Shown here piece by piece: positions 17,277 through 26,393 of a stretch of 64,000 nt of DNA. A program made the translations under genes and the position numbers. The notes beneath the pieces were generated by a model. That model searched no databases. It had not been told where the DNA came from and saw only the letters and a program-made list of their open reading frames with translations. The number at the start of each line of letters is the position of its first letter. Position 1 is the first letter of the stretch. This DNA comes from DSYU01 sp964437595 (GTDB lineage Bacteria > Chloroflexota > Anaerolineae > Anaerolineales > Anaerolineaceae). The DNA lies in contig CAYTHO010000018.1 in NCBI GenBank assembly GCA_964437595.1, forward strand, positions 1 to 64,000. The letters run 5' to 3'.

Positions 17277-18389
17277 CTATTCGTTGATTCCTGGCGGGGG
17301 CGGAATGTATTCCTCCAGAGGAGCTTCCGTTTCGACTGCCGTTTCCAGCGGAGCGGTGGAGCTGGCGGGCGCCTTCCAATCGACCAGCACGCTCTTTTCG
17401 CCGACCACCACCTGGGTCTGCCCGTTTACCGCCCCCGAGAATACCACCGTGTACGTGCCAGGAGAGAGGATCGGGATGGCATACCCACCCCCAACGGCTG
17501 TAACCGCATAAAAACTGCCCGGATAGGTATTTACCGTTACGTTGCCGTAGCCTTCGCCGGGGTCATACATCGCATTGCCGTTGCGGTCCTGCCATACCGT
17601 GCCTACAATAAAGCGGTGATAGTGGTTGGCGGTGTTCGTATTAGGGTTCGCGTAATTTCCCGTCGTCACCAGCGGCCCAACGCTCGTATTGGGGTTTTGC
17701 TCTGGCACCATAGCGATACCCACATTGCTGTAATAATCGTTATCGATGGACATGATCGCCTTGCGGTGACCGCGGCTATCCTGCATTCCATCCCCATCAT
17801 TCGGGCCACCCCAATCGATATTAAACGCGGCATGGGCATACACGCTGTTGTTCGAGTACGAGAAAACGTTGCCGCGAATATACCGGTAGACGAAACCTTC
17901 CGCCTTTACCCGATCAAACTGCCCGGTATGCCCCTGCCCATCGATCGAAATCAGGTATTCCGAATGCGCCTTAGCCGCCCGGTATAAGCGCGCATCGAAT
18001 GCCGCAGGCGGCCTCACCGCGATGCTGGCAAATTCGCTCTGCAGCAAAATAACATTTACACCAAAATAGCGGCGCGGGCCTGCGATATTGCTGTCTTCCG
18101 TTGTCGCCAGCCAGATGCCCTCCTGGGTGGGGTTCGATCGGGCGCGGTTCATTAACCACATCATCTGCTGCTCGTTGCCGTCCGGGTGCAGACCATCATC
18201 CGTCTTATGCAACTTCCACTCGGCTGAGGCCTGTAAAACGGCAGGCAGGTAAGCCCAATGCGGCCCATCCAAAGACGCCGCCCGCAGGTTCGGCGAAGAC
18301 TGGGGAACCAAAATAACGACGGCGATGACGAAAATGGGCAGAATACGGCCCAGCGCCTTATATATTTTCGATGTTTTGGATGCAGGCAT
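17277..18389 (-). CDS. Secreted CAP/SCP-domain protein with SdrD-like B domain
   Basis: 370 aa. After a signal or anchor segment (ALGRILPIFVIAVVILVP) comes WAYLPAVLQ, then a CAP domain: EQQMMWLMNRARSNPTQEG, DARLYRAAKAHSEYLISIDG, HTGQFDRVKAEGF, DSRGHRKAIMS, NVGIAMV. The H-T-G and R-G-H-R blocks are the usual CAP signatures. The C-terminal part, GTVWQDRNGNAMYDPGEGYG, is an SdrD-B-like Ca-binding domain, with an acidic, proline-rich end. CAP proteins act outside the cell, but their activity is rarely known. The start at 18389 is set by GGGAG upstream. Confidence 0.85.
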   Translation of the reverse strand: MPASKTSKIYKALGRILPIFVIAVVILVPQSSPNLRAASLDGPHWAYLPAVLQASAEWKLHKTDDGLHPDGNEQQMMWLMNRARSNPTQEGIWLATTEDSNIAGPRRYFGVNVILLQSEFASIAVRPPAAFDARLYRAAKAHSEYLISIDGQGHTGQFDRVKAEGFVYRYIRGNVFSYSNNSVYAHAAFNIDWGGPNDGDGMQDSRGHRKAIMSIDNDYYSNVGIAMVPEQNPNTSVGPLVTTGNYANPNTNTANHYHRFIVGTVWQDRNGNAMYDPGEGYGNVTVNTYPGSFYAVTAVGGGYAIPILSPGTYTVVFSGAVNGQTQVVVGEKSVLVDWKAPASSTAPLETAVETEAPLEEYIPPPPGINE

Positions 18390-18518
18390 TCTTTGTCTCC
18401 CATTTTGCAGGCAGTTTAACTGCGGCAGGGCGGTCGCGAAAATCCCCCAGGCCTGATTCATTTTTTCGAGCAATGGATGGGATGAGTATAGCATAAACCA
18501 GTGGAGGATTTAAATCGT

Positions 18519-18561
18519 CAAGAGAGGGTTTGTCTCGCGGCAGGGGACAAACCCTCTCTTG
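18519..18561 (-). terminator. Terminator of the act operon
   Basis: A perfect 16-bp stem (18519-18534 with 18546-18561) and an 11-nt loop lie 22 bp past the actF stop. The T-tract is weak. Confidence 0.75.
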
Positions 18562-18583
18562 TCTCTTATTTCAATCCCCGTTG

Positions 18584-19798
18584 TTAAGAAACGGCCTGTG
18601 GGTTCTCTGCCCCGGTCAGGTTGAGCGTCTCCTGATCGATCACCGAAAGCGCCGGGCGGCGGCTGAGTGCAAACAGGAACGCCCCGATCCAGATGCCGCC
18701 CATAGCGAACGGCAGGGCGATATCCGCCAGCCCGATGGCAAACCCTTCCGGGAAAAAGGCCGGTTTCACCTGCCAGAAGTTGACCATCAAGTGCGCCGAC
18801 AGCACCATCGCGCTGACCCCGCCCAGGGCGCGCAGGTTATGCCGCACGCGCGTGGTCAGCAGCAGGGCAAACGGCAGTATAAACGCCAGGATGGCGATCA
18901 TCCACACCAGCGCAGCCCACCCGCCGTTGGTGCGGGCGATATACCAGACCACTTCGCGGGGGATGTTGCCGGCCCACTGGATCAGGAACTGGAAGTAAGA
19001 CACATACGCCCAGGCCATCACCAGCGTCATCGTCAGCGCGCCCAGGTCGCGGTAAGGCACTGGGGTCATATCATAGCGCCAGCGCCGGGCGAACCCCAGG
19101 CTGAGCCCCGGGAACAGGTTCAGGATCAAGATGGCAAAGGCCAGCCCCGAGGCCACCTGGCTGATCATGGTGATGACGCCAATCGCAGTTGAGATCCAGT
19201 TGCTCTGCAGCGACATGATCCAATCGACCGACGCGAAGAAGATGCTGAACCCGTACAGAATGGCCCCGAACGCGCCCAGCCCTTGCAAGCGCCCGCGCAG
19301 CACCGGGTTGCCGGTGCGCGGGCTGCCGATGCGCGCCAGCATCCGGTTGGCGAAAAATGCCAGCAGCACCCAGATGGCGAAGTAAATCGCCGCGCGGATA
19401 ATGAAGAACGGAACATTCAGATACCAGGTCTGGTGCTGCATATGTTCGCTGGCTGCCACTTCGGCGGGCCGCGCCCACGCGAACAGGTACGGCGCGCCTA
19501 TCGCCACCGGGATGAACAGCACGGCCATCACCCAGATGCTCCCGGCCCCGGCCTCCATTATCCGCCGGATGGTCAGCCCCCAGCGCGCCGAGGTGACGAA
19601 ATGCAGCATTAACAACCCCAGCAGGCCCAGGCTGATGCCCAGCCAGAACAGGAACGAATACAGGTAGGCCTGGAAGAACTGCCCAGGGCCAGAAATAAAG
19701 ATACTGGCGATGCTGACTACCGCGGCAAGGGCGCCAACCGCGAAGGCGATCAGCATGGGACGCTTGAAGTTTGACGGCGCTGGACGGTTGGTGCTCAT
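18584..19798 (-). CDS. actF: Alternative complex III membrane subunit ActF
   Basis: 404 aa with about ten membrane helices, a reduced relative of the NrfD-type subunit ActC and last gene of the act operon. Visible ActF-like blocks are the helix pair FFQAYLYSFLFWLGISLGLL, the loop WYLNVPFFIIRAAIYFAIW, and SVDWIMSLQSNWISTAIGVI. ActF sits in the membrane arm of ACIII and is thought to help in proton or quinone handling. Its ATG overlaps the actE stop by 4 bp (ATGA), so the two are translationally coupled. Function is by family and position. Confidence 0.88.
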   Translation of the reverse strand: MSTNRPAPSNFKRPMLIAFAVGALAAVVSIASIFISGPGQFFQAYLYSFLFWLGISLGLLGLLMLHFVTSARWGLTIRRIMEAGAGSIWVMAVLFIPVAIGAPYLFAWARPAEVAASEHMQHQTWYLNVPFFIIRAAIYFAIWVLLAFFANRMLARIGSPRTGNPVLRGRLQGLGAFGAILYGFSIFFASVDWIMSLQSNWISTAIGVITMISQVASGLAFAILILNLFPGLSLGFARRWRYDMTPVPYRDLGALTMTLVMAWAYVSYFQFLIQWAGNIPREVVWYIARTNGGWAALVWMIAILAFILPFALLLTTRVRHNLRALGGVSAMVLSAHLMVNFWQVKPAFFPEGFAIGLADIALPFAMGGIWIGAFLFALSRRPALSVIDQETLNLTGAENPQAVS

Positions 19799-20418
19799 TT
19801 CTGGCTCCCTATCTGTTCAATTTGCTCTGGGGTCAATTCCTGGGCATTGACCGCGCCGTTCTGCGTTTGCATGGCGCGCATATAGGCAATCACGGCCCAC
19901 CGGTCCGCGGCAGCTACCCGCGAACCATACGGGAACATTTTGCCCCTGCCGTTCTTGATGATCTCGAACATCTCTCCATTCGACAGCCCTTTCGCATTCT
20001 CGGCCAGCAGGCTGGGCGGCTTCTCATACCCAAACTGGGTAACCCTGCCGTTACCTTCCCCGGCTGGGCCGTGACAGGGAACGCAAAAGATGGCGTAGCG
20101 CTCCTCGCCGCGCTGAAGCAGATCCGCGTCCACGGCAACCGGGAAGCCCTGGAAAGGCGTTCCATCTTCCGCCAGGCCCGTCAGCTCCGGGCTGTTCGGC
20201 GAGGTTTCGCCGGTGTACGGCACGGAACCAGCCACCGGCGCTCGCGCCGACACGCCATCGGGGAATAGCTCGCTGGATTCCATTGGGTCGTAGCGCGGCT
20301 GTTCGATCATGGTCCCGGTCTGGTCGCAGCCGGCAAGAAACAAGAATAGGATGGCCAGGGCTGCCGCTGCCAGCCAGCGGGAGATAGATGTTGGGTGAGA
20401 TGTTTGGAGAGATATCAT
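19795..20418 (-). CDS. actE: Alternative complex III mono-haem cytochrome c ActE
   Basis: 207 aa. The lipobox LFLAGC at about residues 25-30 shows a lipid-anchored periplasmic-side protein. One c-type haem site, CVPCH, lies in RGEERYAIFCVPCHGPAGEG, and the distal Met may be in NGEMFEIIKNGRGKMFPYG. ActE passes electrons from the pentahaem ActA to a downstream acceptor. The organisation matches ActE of known complexes. No soluble cytochrome or terminal oxidase gene lies in the window, so the acceptor is unknown. The actD stop is about 50 bp upstream. Confidence 0.9.
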   Translation of the reverse strand: MISLQTSHPTSISRWLAAAALAILFLFLAGCDQTGTMIEQPRYDPMESSELFPDGVSARAPVAGSVPYTGETSPNSPELTGLAEDGTPFQGFPVAVDADLLQRGEERYAIFCVPCHGPAGEGNGRVTQFGYEKPPSLLAENAKGLSNGEMFEIIKNGRGKMFPYGSRVAAADRWAVIAYMRAMQTQNGAVNAQELTPEQIEQIGSQK

Positions 20419-20469
20419 AATCGTTTGCCTCGGATTGTGCCGCGAGTTATGTTCAGGTTCTTCGGCATG

Positions 20470-21045
20470 TTATTCCGCAATCTCCGAAACCAGCACCGAT
20501 CCCTGTTCTTCCAAAAACCGGCGCGTGCGTTCCAGGTCAAATTGCGGGTCATTGGCCTCGATGCTCAGGTAAAAAGCATCCTGAGAGCCGTGTTCGTTGA
20601 AGTCCTCCGAGTTGAACACCGGGTGGTAAGGCTGTGGAAAGCGCGTGAAGAAGAACAGGCCCAATATACCAGCTAGCGCGCTGACCAGCACCACCAGTTC
20701 GAAGGTAATCGGGATGTAGGCCGGCCAGCTAAACAACGGCCTGCCGCCGATGTTCTGCGGGTAATCGATCACCGTGGCATACGTCATCATCAGGAACCCG
20801 CCGATCCCGCCTGCCAGCCCACCAGCCAGCATGAGGTATGGCAGCGGCGAAGACTTCAGATGCATCGCCCGCGCCAGGTCGGCCACCGGGTAGGGGGAAT
20901 AGGCATCAAAATCGCGGTAGCCCTGCGAGTAAACGCGCTCAGCGGCGGCGATCAGATCTTCCTGGTGGTCAAATTTTGCCAGCAGCCCGTAGAGGCCAGG
21001 AATTTTGGATTTTCGAGGTTTTATCAATCGATTGAGCATATTCAT
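20470..21045 (-). CDS. actD: Alternative complex III membrane subunit ActD
   Basis: About 191 aa. It has the DUF3341/ActD pattern: IPGLYGLLAKFDHQEDLIAA, then YRDFDAYSPYPV, two central membrane helices (about 70-95 and 115-140), and the late block FSWPAYIPITFELVVLVSA. The C-terminal half (DAFYLSIEANDPQFD) is a soluble ferredoxin-like part. The subunit anchors ActB and ActC partners. I start at 21045, where GGAGG stands 5 nt upstream; the ATG at 21057 overlaps the actC stop and is the alternative. Confidence 0.88.
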   Translation of the reverse strand: MNMLNRLIKPRKSKIPGLYGLLAKFDHQEDLIAAAERVYSQGYRDFDAYSPYPVADLARAMHLKSSPLPYLMLAGGLAGGIGGFLMMTYATVIDYPQNIGGRPLFSWPAYIPITFELVVLVSALAGILGLFFFTRFPQPYHPVFNSEDFNEHGSQDAFYLSIEANDPQFDLERTRRFLEEQGSVLVSEIAE

Positions 21046-21056
21046 GTTCGCCTCCA

Positions 21057-22484
21057 TTAATCCGCCGAAACGCCGTCATTTACCGGGGCAGAGCCGCCGT
21101 GCGCTTTGGCCTGTTTGGACTGCCCGTGGGCGTGCGCTTCGTGGTGAATCAGCTCGCGCATCTCGAATATCGAGATTGCTGGGAGCACCCGCAGGAATAG
21201 GAAGAGCAGCGTTAGGAACAGGCCAATCGTGCCAACGAAGGTCAGCACATCCCACTGGGTGGGGATGTAAACCTGCCAGGAAGATGGTAAGAAATCTTTG
21301 GACAGGCTCTGCGAAATGATGATGAACCGCTCCAGCCACATGCCAATGTTGACCACGATGGAGATAACGAAAAGAATCAGCGGGTTGCGCCGGATGCCTT
21401 TGAACCACAAGAGCTGCGGGATCAGCACGTTGCAGAGCACCAGCCCCCAGTACAGCGGCGCATAATAGCCGCTGATACGGTCCATAGTAATGAAAATCTC
21501 GAAGATATCGCCGCTGTAGAAGGCGGCGAACACCTCAGTCAGGTAGCCATACGCCACCACCATGCCCATCGCCAGCATTACTTTCGCCATGTTCTCCAGG
21601 TGGCGCATGGTGATAAATTCGCTCATGTTGCGGAAGACTTTCCGCAGCGGGATGATGAGCGTCAGCACCATGGCGAAGCCCGAGAAAACCGCCCCAGCCA
21701 CAAAGTAGGGTGGAAATACGGTGCTGTGCCAGCCCGGAATCACGCCGTAAGCGAAGTCCATACCCACAATGCTGTGCACCGACAGCACCAGCGGGGTCGC
21801 CAGCACCGCGAACAGGAAATACACGCTCTGGTAGTGGTTCCAGTGGCGGGCCGAATTGCGCCAGCCCAGCGCCATCAGCCCGTAAATGCGCCGTACCCAC
21901 ACGTTCTTTGCCCGGTCGCGCATGGTCGCCAGGTCTGGCACCAGGCCCATGAACCAGAACAAAAACGAAACCGCAATATAGGTAGTAATGGCGAACACGT
22001 CCCACACCAGCGGGCTGCGGAACTGCGGCCACAGGTGCATTGAGTTAGGATAGGGCATCAGGTAGAAGAACAGCCAGGGCCGCCCCAGGTGCAGAATGGG
22101 GAACAGCGCGGCGTTCGCCACCGCGAACAACGTCATCGCCTCAGCAAAGCGGTTGATCGATGTGCGCCATTCCTGGCGCATCAACAGCAAAATGGCCGAA
22201 ATCAGGGTGCCCGCGTGGCCGATACCGATCCACCACACGAAGTTGATGATATCGAAGCCCCACCCCACCGGGATGTTGATGCCGAAGACCCCCACGCCAA
22301 AGTAGAAGAGATATCCGACTGCGTACAGCAGCGCCATCATAATCAGGAAGGCTACCCCAAAACCCAGAATCCACGAACGCGGCGTGCGCCTGGGGTGGGT
22401 CAAAGGCAGTTCACTGATGTTCTGGTTGACCGAGGCGTACGAATGACCGGGCTGCACAATAGGCGTTTGATCGGTTATTTCCAT
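21057..22484 (-). CDS. actC: Alternative complex III quinol-binding membrane subunit ActC (NrfD-like)
   Basis: 475 aa with ten membrane helices, NrfD/PsrC family. Typical blocks are FDIINFVWWIGIGHAGTLIS, LPILHLGRPWLFFYLMPYPN, MDFAYGVIPGWHSTVFPPYF, and ITMDRISGYYAPLYWGLVLC. The conserved His and Asp residues around the second and seventh helices fit the menaquinol site of ActC. It hands electrons to the iron-sulfur domain of ActB. The C-terminal tail is His-rich (HHEAHAHGQSKQAKAHGG). It starts 9 bp after the actB stop. Confidence 0.92.
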   Translation of the reverse strand: MEITDQTPIVQPGHSYASVNQNISELPLTHPRRTPRSWILGFGVAFLIMMALLYAVGYLFYFGVGVFGINIPVGWGFDIINFVWWIGIGHAGTLISAILLLMRQEWRTSINRFAEAMTLFAVANAALFPILHLGRPWLFFYLMPYPNSMHLWPQFRSPLVWDVFAITTYIAVSFLFWFMGLVPDLATMRDRAKNVWVRRIYGLMALGWRNSARHWNHYQSVYFLFAVLATPLVLSVHSIVGMDFAYGVIPGWHSTVFPPYFVAGAVFSGFAMVLTLIIPLRKVFRNMSEFITMRHLENMAKVMLAMGMVVAYGYLTEVFAAFYSGDIFEIFITMDRISGYYAPLYWGLVLCNVLIPQLLWFKGIRRNPLILFVISIVVNIGMWLERFIIISQSLSKDFLPSSWQVYIPTQWDVLTFVGTIGLFLTLLFLFLRVLPAISIFEMRELIHHEAHAHGQSKQAKAHGGSAPVNDGVSAD

Positions 22485-22493
22485 AATGGTTTC

Positions 22494-25481
22494 CTATGCC
22501 TGTTCCGGAATCAGCGGGTTCAGATTCTTCACCTTCGCCAGGTAGGTGGTGCGCGGCTTAGTGCCGAGTTCGGCCAGCAGGCCATAATTCAGCGGTGTAT
22601 CCTTCAGCTTGCGCACGGCGCTGTTCGCGTCGTGGATATTACCGAAGACGATGGCATCCGTGGGGCAGGCTTGCTGGCAGGCGGTTTTCACTTCGCCGTC
22701 AGCAATCTTGCGCCCTTCTACCTCGGCCTGGGTGCGCGCCAGGTTGACGCGCTGCACGCAGTAGGTGCACTTTTCCATCACGCCACGCGGACGGACAGTG
22801 ACGTTCGGGTTGCGCATCGCTTTGAGCGCGGGTTCCTTATCATCGATGTACTTGTAGAAATTGAACCGCCGCACCTTGTACGGGCAGTTGTTGGAGCAGT
22901 AGCGCGTGCCCACGCAGCGGTTGTAGGTCATTTCGTTGATGCCCTCCGCACTGTGGCTGGTCGCCTCCACCGGGCAGACCGGCTCGCAGGGAGCGGTTTC
23001 GCAGTGCATGCAGGGCACCGGCTGGAAGGCAATCGGTTTGGCGTTCTTGGCCGTGCCCTGGTAGTAGCGATCGATGCGCAGCCAGTGCATTTCACGACCG
23101 CGCGCCACCTGGTCTTTGCCGACGGTGGGGATGTTGTTCTCTGCCTGGCAGGCCACCACGCAGGCGTTACAGCCAATGCAGGTGTTCAGGTTGATCGACA
23201 TACCCCAGGCATAGTCCGGGGAGGCATAGACGCCCTCGGTATCGTACAGAGTTTCCGGTTCGTGCTGGTCTTCCTGGGCGAAGTTCGGGTGCGCCTCGTA
23301 TTCTTCTACCGTGGCAGTGCGGATCAGGTCGCGGTTTTCCATGCTATAGTGATCGTTAGTCACCACCAGGCGGTACGTTCCGCCCGTCTTGCTCAACTCC
23401 ACCCCACTGTCAAACCAGGGCGCTTCGCTGGTGCGGATGGCGTACGCGTTGTACCCGCTGTCCAACGAAACCTTGCCGCCAGCCTTTCGCCCATACCCCA
23501 GCGATACAACCACCACATCGTCCGGCTGGCCCGGCTGCACGTACACCGCCGCCTGAACGCTGCGCCCGCGCAGTTGAATGTTCACCAGGTCGTTGGTTGC
23601 CAGTCCCAGGCGCTCGGCGGTTGCCGGGCTGATGCAGGCCGCGTTGTCCCAGGTGAGCTTGGTCAGCGGCTTGGGCAGTTCCTGCAGCCAGGCGTTGTTG
23701 CTGAAACGCCCATCCCACACAGTGAAGTCAGGCTCGAAGACAATTTCCAGCCCGCCGCCGGCAGCCGCCTGTACGTCACTCACAGCGCCCGCGCCCACCT
23801 GCGCCAGGTTTTGCAGTGGTTGAGCAGCATTGGCTGCCATGCCTTTGCTGAGAAGCTCGCGCCAGTCGCGCTCGAAGTTTCCTCCCTGCATCTGTCCCTG
23901 CCAGAAGGCGCGCAGCAGGTCATAGCCTTTGGCATCGGCCTGCCCCATTAGCGCTGCAACCAGTTCGGCGGGCGATTTTCCGCCGTACAGCGGCTCGATC
24001 ACCGGCTGGATCAGCGTGGGCGTGCCGTCGAACGCCAGGGCATCGCCCCACATTTCCATATCGTGCGCGGCGGGGATCACCCAGGTGGCCTGCGCGGCGG
24101 TTTCATCGGGATAATAGGCCAGGGTTATGCTCTGGCCCGCTTTCTGCATCGCCGTCCCGAAGTTCAGGTCGGCGGGGGCGCTGTACACCGGATTGCTTCC
24201 CAGGATCACCAGCGTCTCCACCCCACCGCCGTCCAGGTCCTGCACCAGTTCCTGCAGGGAAGTGTAAGTGACGCCCTCGTCAACACCCAGTGGGGCGATG
24301 AGATTGACCGTACTGCCAATGGAACCGAGAGCCTGGTTCATGGCGTGCGCCAAGGCGTGTACCACGGCGGGCTGGCGCTCCCCGGCAGCCACCAGGGCGG
24401 CCCGCCCGGCGCGCTGCAAATCGGCGGCCAGCGGTTCCAGCCATTCCTGACCGGGTACTTCTCCAACCGGTGCGCCAGCATCGATTCCCAGCCGCCCGGC
24501 CAGCGCCCGCGCAAAGGCTTCCACCTGCGAGGGCTTGACCGCCAGGCGGTGGTCGGCGTTGGCCCCGGTGAGGGTAGCGCTGCTTTCCACCACGTACAGG
24601 CGGTTCATCGTGCCGCTGCTCGAAATCGGCTGGTGGCGGCTGGCAAAATCCTTACTGTAGCGGACGTGCCCCGGCTCGCTGAACAGGAAATCGCAGTCCA
24701 GCGAGAGGATCACATCCGCGTTTTTGATGTTATAGACCACATCCAGCGGCTGCCCGAAGGCCTGGCTTGCCCCGGCGCGCGTGTTTTCGCGGCCCACCGG
24801 GCTGTAGCGCGTCCATTTGGCCTGCGGGTACCGCTCCAGCAGGGCCTTGAGTTGGGCGTTCAAGGACGGCGAAGTCACCGCGCCGGTCAGGATGCGCAGG
24901 CCGCTGCCGTCGCCCAGGCTGGTCAGCGCCGCGGTAAAGTCCTGCCACGTGCGCGGAGCGCCCTGGTTGGTGATCTGTTTCAGCCGTTCCGGGTCGTACA
25001 TCTCCAGCAGCGAAGCCTGCATGAACACATCCGTCGCGCCCAGGCTGTCGGGGTGGTTGGGGCTGCCTTCCACCTTGATCGGGCGGCCAAAGGTGGTCTG
25101 CACCAGCACGCCTTTGGCGTAGCCATCCTGGACCATCGCGCTGGCGTAGAACAGCGGCTTGGCCGGTTCAATCTCTTCGGGAGCCTTCACGTACGGGATG
25201 ATCTTCTGCGAATCCTGTGGGACGCAGGCGGTCAAACCCGCCAGCGCCAGCGACGCCCCCAGCACCTTTAAGAAATCGCGCCTGCTCATATCCTCCAGCA
25301 GGCTGCCCTGGCGCGGGAACTCCTGCCGCACCATCGCCTCAAATGCCTCGTCATCGGCCAGTTCGTTCAGGCTGCGCCAGTATTCCTTGCCGGTCTTCCC
25401 GGTCACCTTCTTGCGGAAAGATGCCAGGTCCGTGGGCCTGTGCTCGTGTGAATGAGAATGATCGTGATCGTGGTGGGTCAT
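22494..25481 (-). CDS. actB: Alternative complex III iron-sulfur/molybdopterin-like subunit ActB
   Basis: 995 aa. A His-rich N terminus (HHDHDHSHSHEH) precedes a twin-arginine signal, SRRDFLKVLGASLALAGLTA, near residue 66. Residues about 100-700 form a molybdopterin-oxidoreductase-like domain; in known complexes it binds no cofactor. The C-terminal 250 residues carry four clusters of cysteines, CIGCNACVVAC, CMHCETAPCEPVCP, CVGTRYCSNNCPY and CTYCVQ...CQQACP, for four Fe-S centres. They relay electrons from ActC quinol to ActA haems. The start at 25481 is an ATG with AGGT upstream, 5 bp after actA; an upstream TTG is less likely. Confidence 0.93.
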   Translation of the reverse strand: MTHHDHDHSHSHEHRPTDLASFRKKVTGKTGKEYWRSLNELADDEAFEAMVRQEFPRQGSLLEDMSRRDFLKVLGASLALAGLTACVPQDSQKIIPYVKAPEEIEPAKPLFYASAMVQDGYAKGVLVQTTFGRPIKVEGSPNHPDSLGATDVFMQASLLEMYDPERLKQITNQGAPRTWQDFTAALTSLGDGSGLRILTGAVTSPSLNAQLKALLERYPQAKWTRYSPVGRENTRAGASQAFGQPLDVVYNIKNADVILSLDCDFLFSEPGHVRYSKDFASRHQPISSSGTMNRLYVVESSATLTGANADHRLAVKPSQVEAFARALAGRLGIDAGAPVGEVPGQEWLEPLAADLQRAGRAALVAAGERQPAVVHALAHAMNQALGSIGSTVNLIAPLGVDEGVTYTSLQELVQDLDGGGVETLVILGSNPVYSAPADLNFGTAMQKAGQSITLAYYPDETAAQATWVIPAAHDMEMWGDALAFDGTPTLIQPVIEPLYGGKSPAELVAALMGQADAKGYDLLRAFWQGQMQGGNFERDWRELLSKGMAANAAQPLQNLAQVGAGAVSDVQAAAGGGLEIVFEPDFTVWDGRFSNNAWLQELPKPLTKLTWDNAACISPATAERLGLATNDLVNIQLRGRSVQAAVYVQPGQPDDVVVVSLGYGRKAGGKVSLDSGYNAYAIRTSEAPWFDSGVELSKTGGTYRLVVTNDHYSMENRDLIRTATVEEYEAHPNFAQEDQHEPETLYDTEGVYASPDYAWGMSINLNTCIGCNACVVACQAENNIPTVGKDQVARGREMHWLRIDRYYQGTAKNAKPIAFQPVPCMHCETAPCEPVCPVEATSHSAEGINEMTYNRCVGTRYCSNNCPYKVRRFNFYKYIDDKEPALKAMRNPNVTVRPRGVMEKCTYCVQRVNLARTQAEVEGRKIADGEVKTACQQACPTDAIVFGNIHDANSAVRKLKDTPLNYGLLAELGTKPRTTYLAKVKNLNPLIPEQA

Positions 25482-25486
25482 GGATT

Positions 25487-26146
25487 TTACCTGTGGCAAA
25501 TCGAGCAGTTCATCAACTGTTGGGCTGGCTTGATGTTATATTCCTGGACCAGTTTTGGCCCCAGGCTGGCCTGGTTTTCCGCCGGGGTGTATCCCATCGT
25601 GTACACCTGGTCGAGCGGGCGGACAAACCGCTCCGGGTTTCGGTGGCAGTCGATACACTCGGCCATGTAAAAAGCCTTCTCCTTCACCGCCGTTGTCTGG
25701 GTGTCTACCCGCCCGTGGCAGGTCTCGCAGCCCACCCCTTTGTTGATATGGATTTTATGGTCGAAGAAAGCATGATCGGGCAGGTTGTTAACCCGGTTCC
25801 ACTGGATGGGCGTTCCGGTATTCCAACTATCGCGCACCGGGATCAGCAGCGGTTTATCCAGGGCAACCTGGCTGTGACAGCTCATGCAGGTTTGGGTGGG
25901 CGGCAGCCCGGCAAACGTGGAGTCTTCGACGCCTTCATGGCAGTAGCGGCAGTCTAACCCCACTGCGGAAACATGAAAGCTGTGCGGAAACGCGACCGGC
26001 TGTCCAATCGTGACCCCCACCTTATTAAAGGTGCTGGAATGCAACCACCAAACCAAAAACAATACGATTGCGCCCAGGAGGATCATTAGCACCAGAATAC
26101 TGGCTCTGGCAAAAGTGTTGCTGCGAGGTGGAAAAATTGGAGGCAT
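25487..26146 (-). CDS. actA: Alternative complex III pentahaem cytochrome c ActA
   Basis: 219 aa. One N-terminal anchor helix (ASILVLMILLGAIVLFLVWW) is followed by five CxxCH haem sites: CRYCH, CMSCH, CETCH, CIDCH and CSICH. The spacing and additional histidines (AFFDHKIHINKG) fit bis-His ligation. This is the first gene of the act operon and matches ActA, which collects electrons from ActB and passes them to ActE. The ATG at 26146 is preferred over an in-frame TTG 30 bases upstream. A promoter candidate lies about 140 bp upstream. Confidence 0.92.
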   Translation of the reverse strand: MPPIFPPRSNTFARASILVLMILLGAIVLFLVWWLHSSTFNKVGVTIGQPVAFPHSFHVSAVGLDCRYCHEGVEDSTFAGLPPTQTCMSCHSQVALDKPLLIPVRDSWNTGTPIQWNRVNNLPDHAFFDHKIHINKGVGCETCHGRVDTQTTAVKEKAFYMAECIDCHRNPERFVRPLDQVYTMGYTPAENQASLGPKLVQEYNIKPAQQLMNCSICHR

Positions 26147-26290
26147 AGTTTTTCCAGTTATGAGATTGAGGATCAAATTGTCGAGCTGATTTCAGGTGGA
26201 ACAAAGTACAAAACGAGGGGTTCTCTCCCCCGTACAAACCGGATTTTTCAGAGGTGCAAAGAATACTTGCCAAAAACCCCTTTATTTACG

Positions 26291-26320
26291 ATTTTACATC
26301 ATATCTTTAATATATAGCAA
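26291..26320 (-). promoter_or_regulatory. Probable promoter of the act operon
   Basis: On the minus strand TTGCTA (26315-26320) and TAAAAT (26291-26296) are spaced 18 bp in an AT-rich stretch. The leader to actA would be about 140 nt. No operator is evident. Confidence 0.5.
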
Positions 26321-26393
26321 GAGTAGATGACGAAGTAGTTATAAGGTTAATTTAATGTTTCGCAGCACGCCAGGGCCCTGGTTTTCAACCGGC

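Noticed and set aside
22089..23951. 620-codon open frame on the plus strand opposite actB/actC
   Set aside because: It is an antisense shadow of a GC-rich gene pair with unmistakable Fe-S and NrfD motifs on the minus strand; the translated product has no domain pattern.
24063..25271. 402-codon plus-strand frame opposite actB
   Set aside because: Antisense shadow of the molybdopterin-like part of actB; no ribosome site or recognisable motif.
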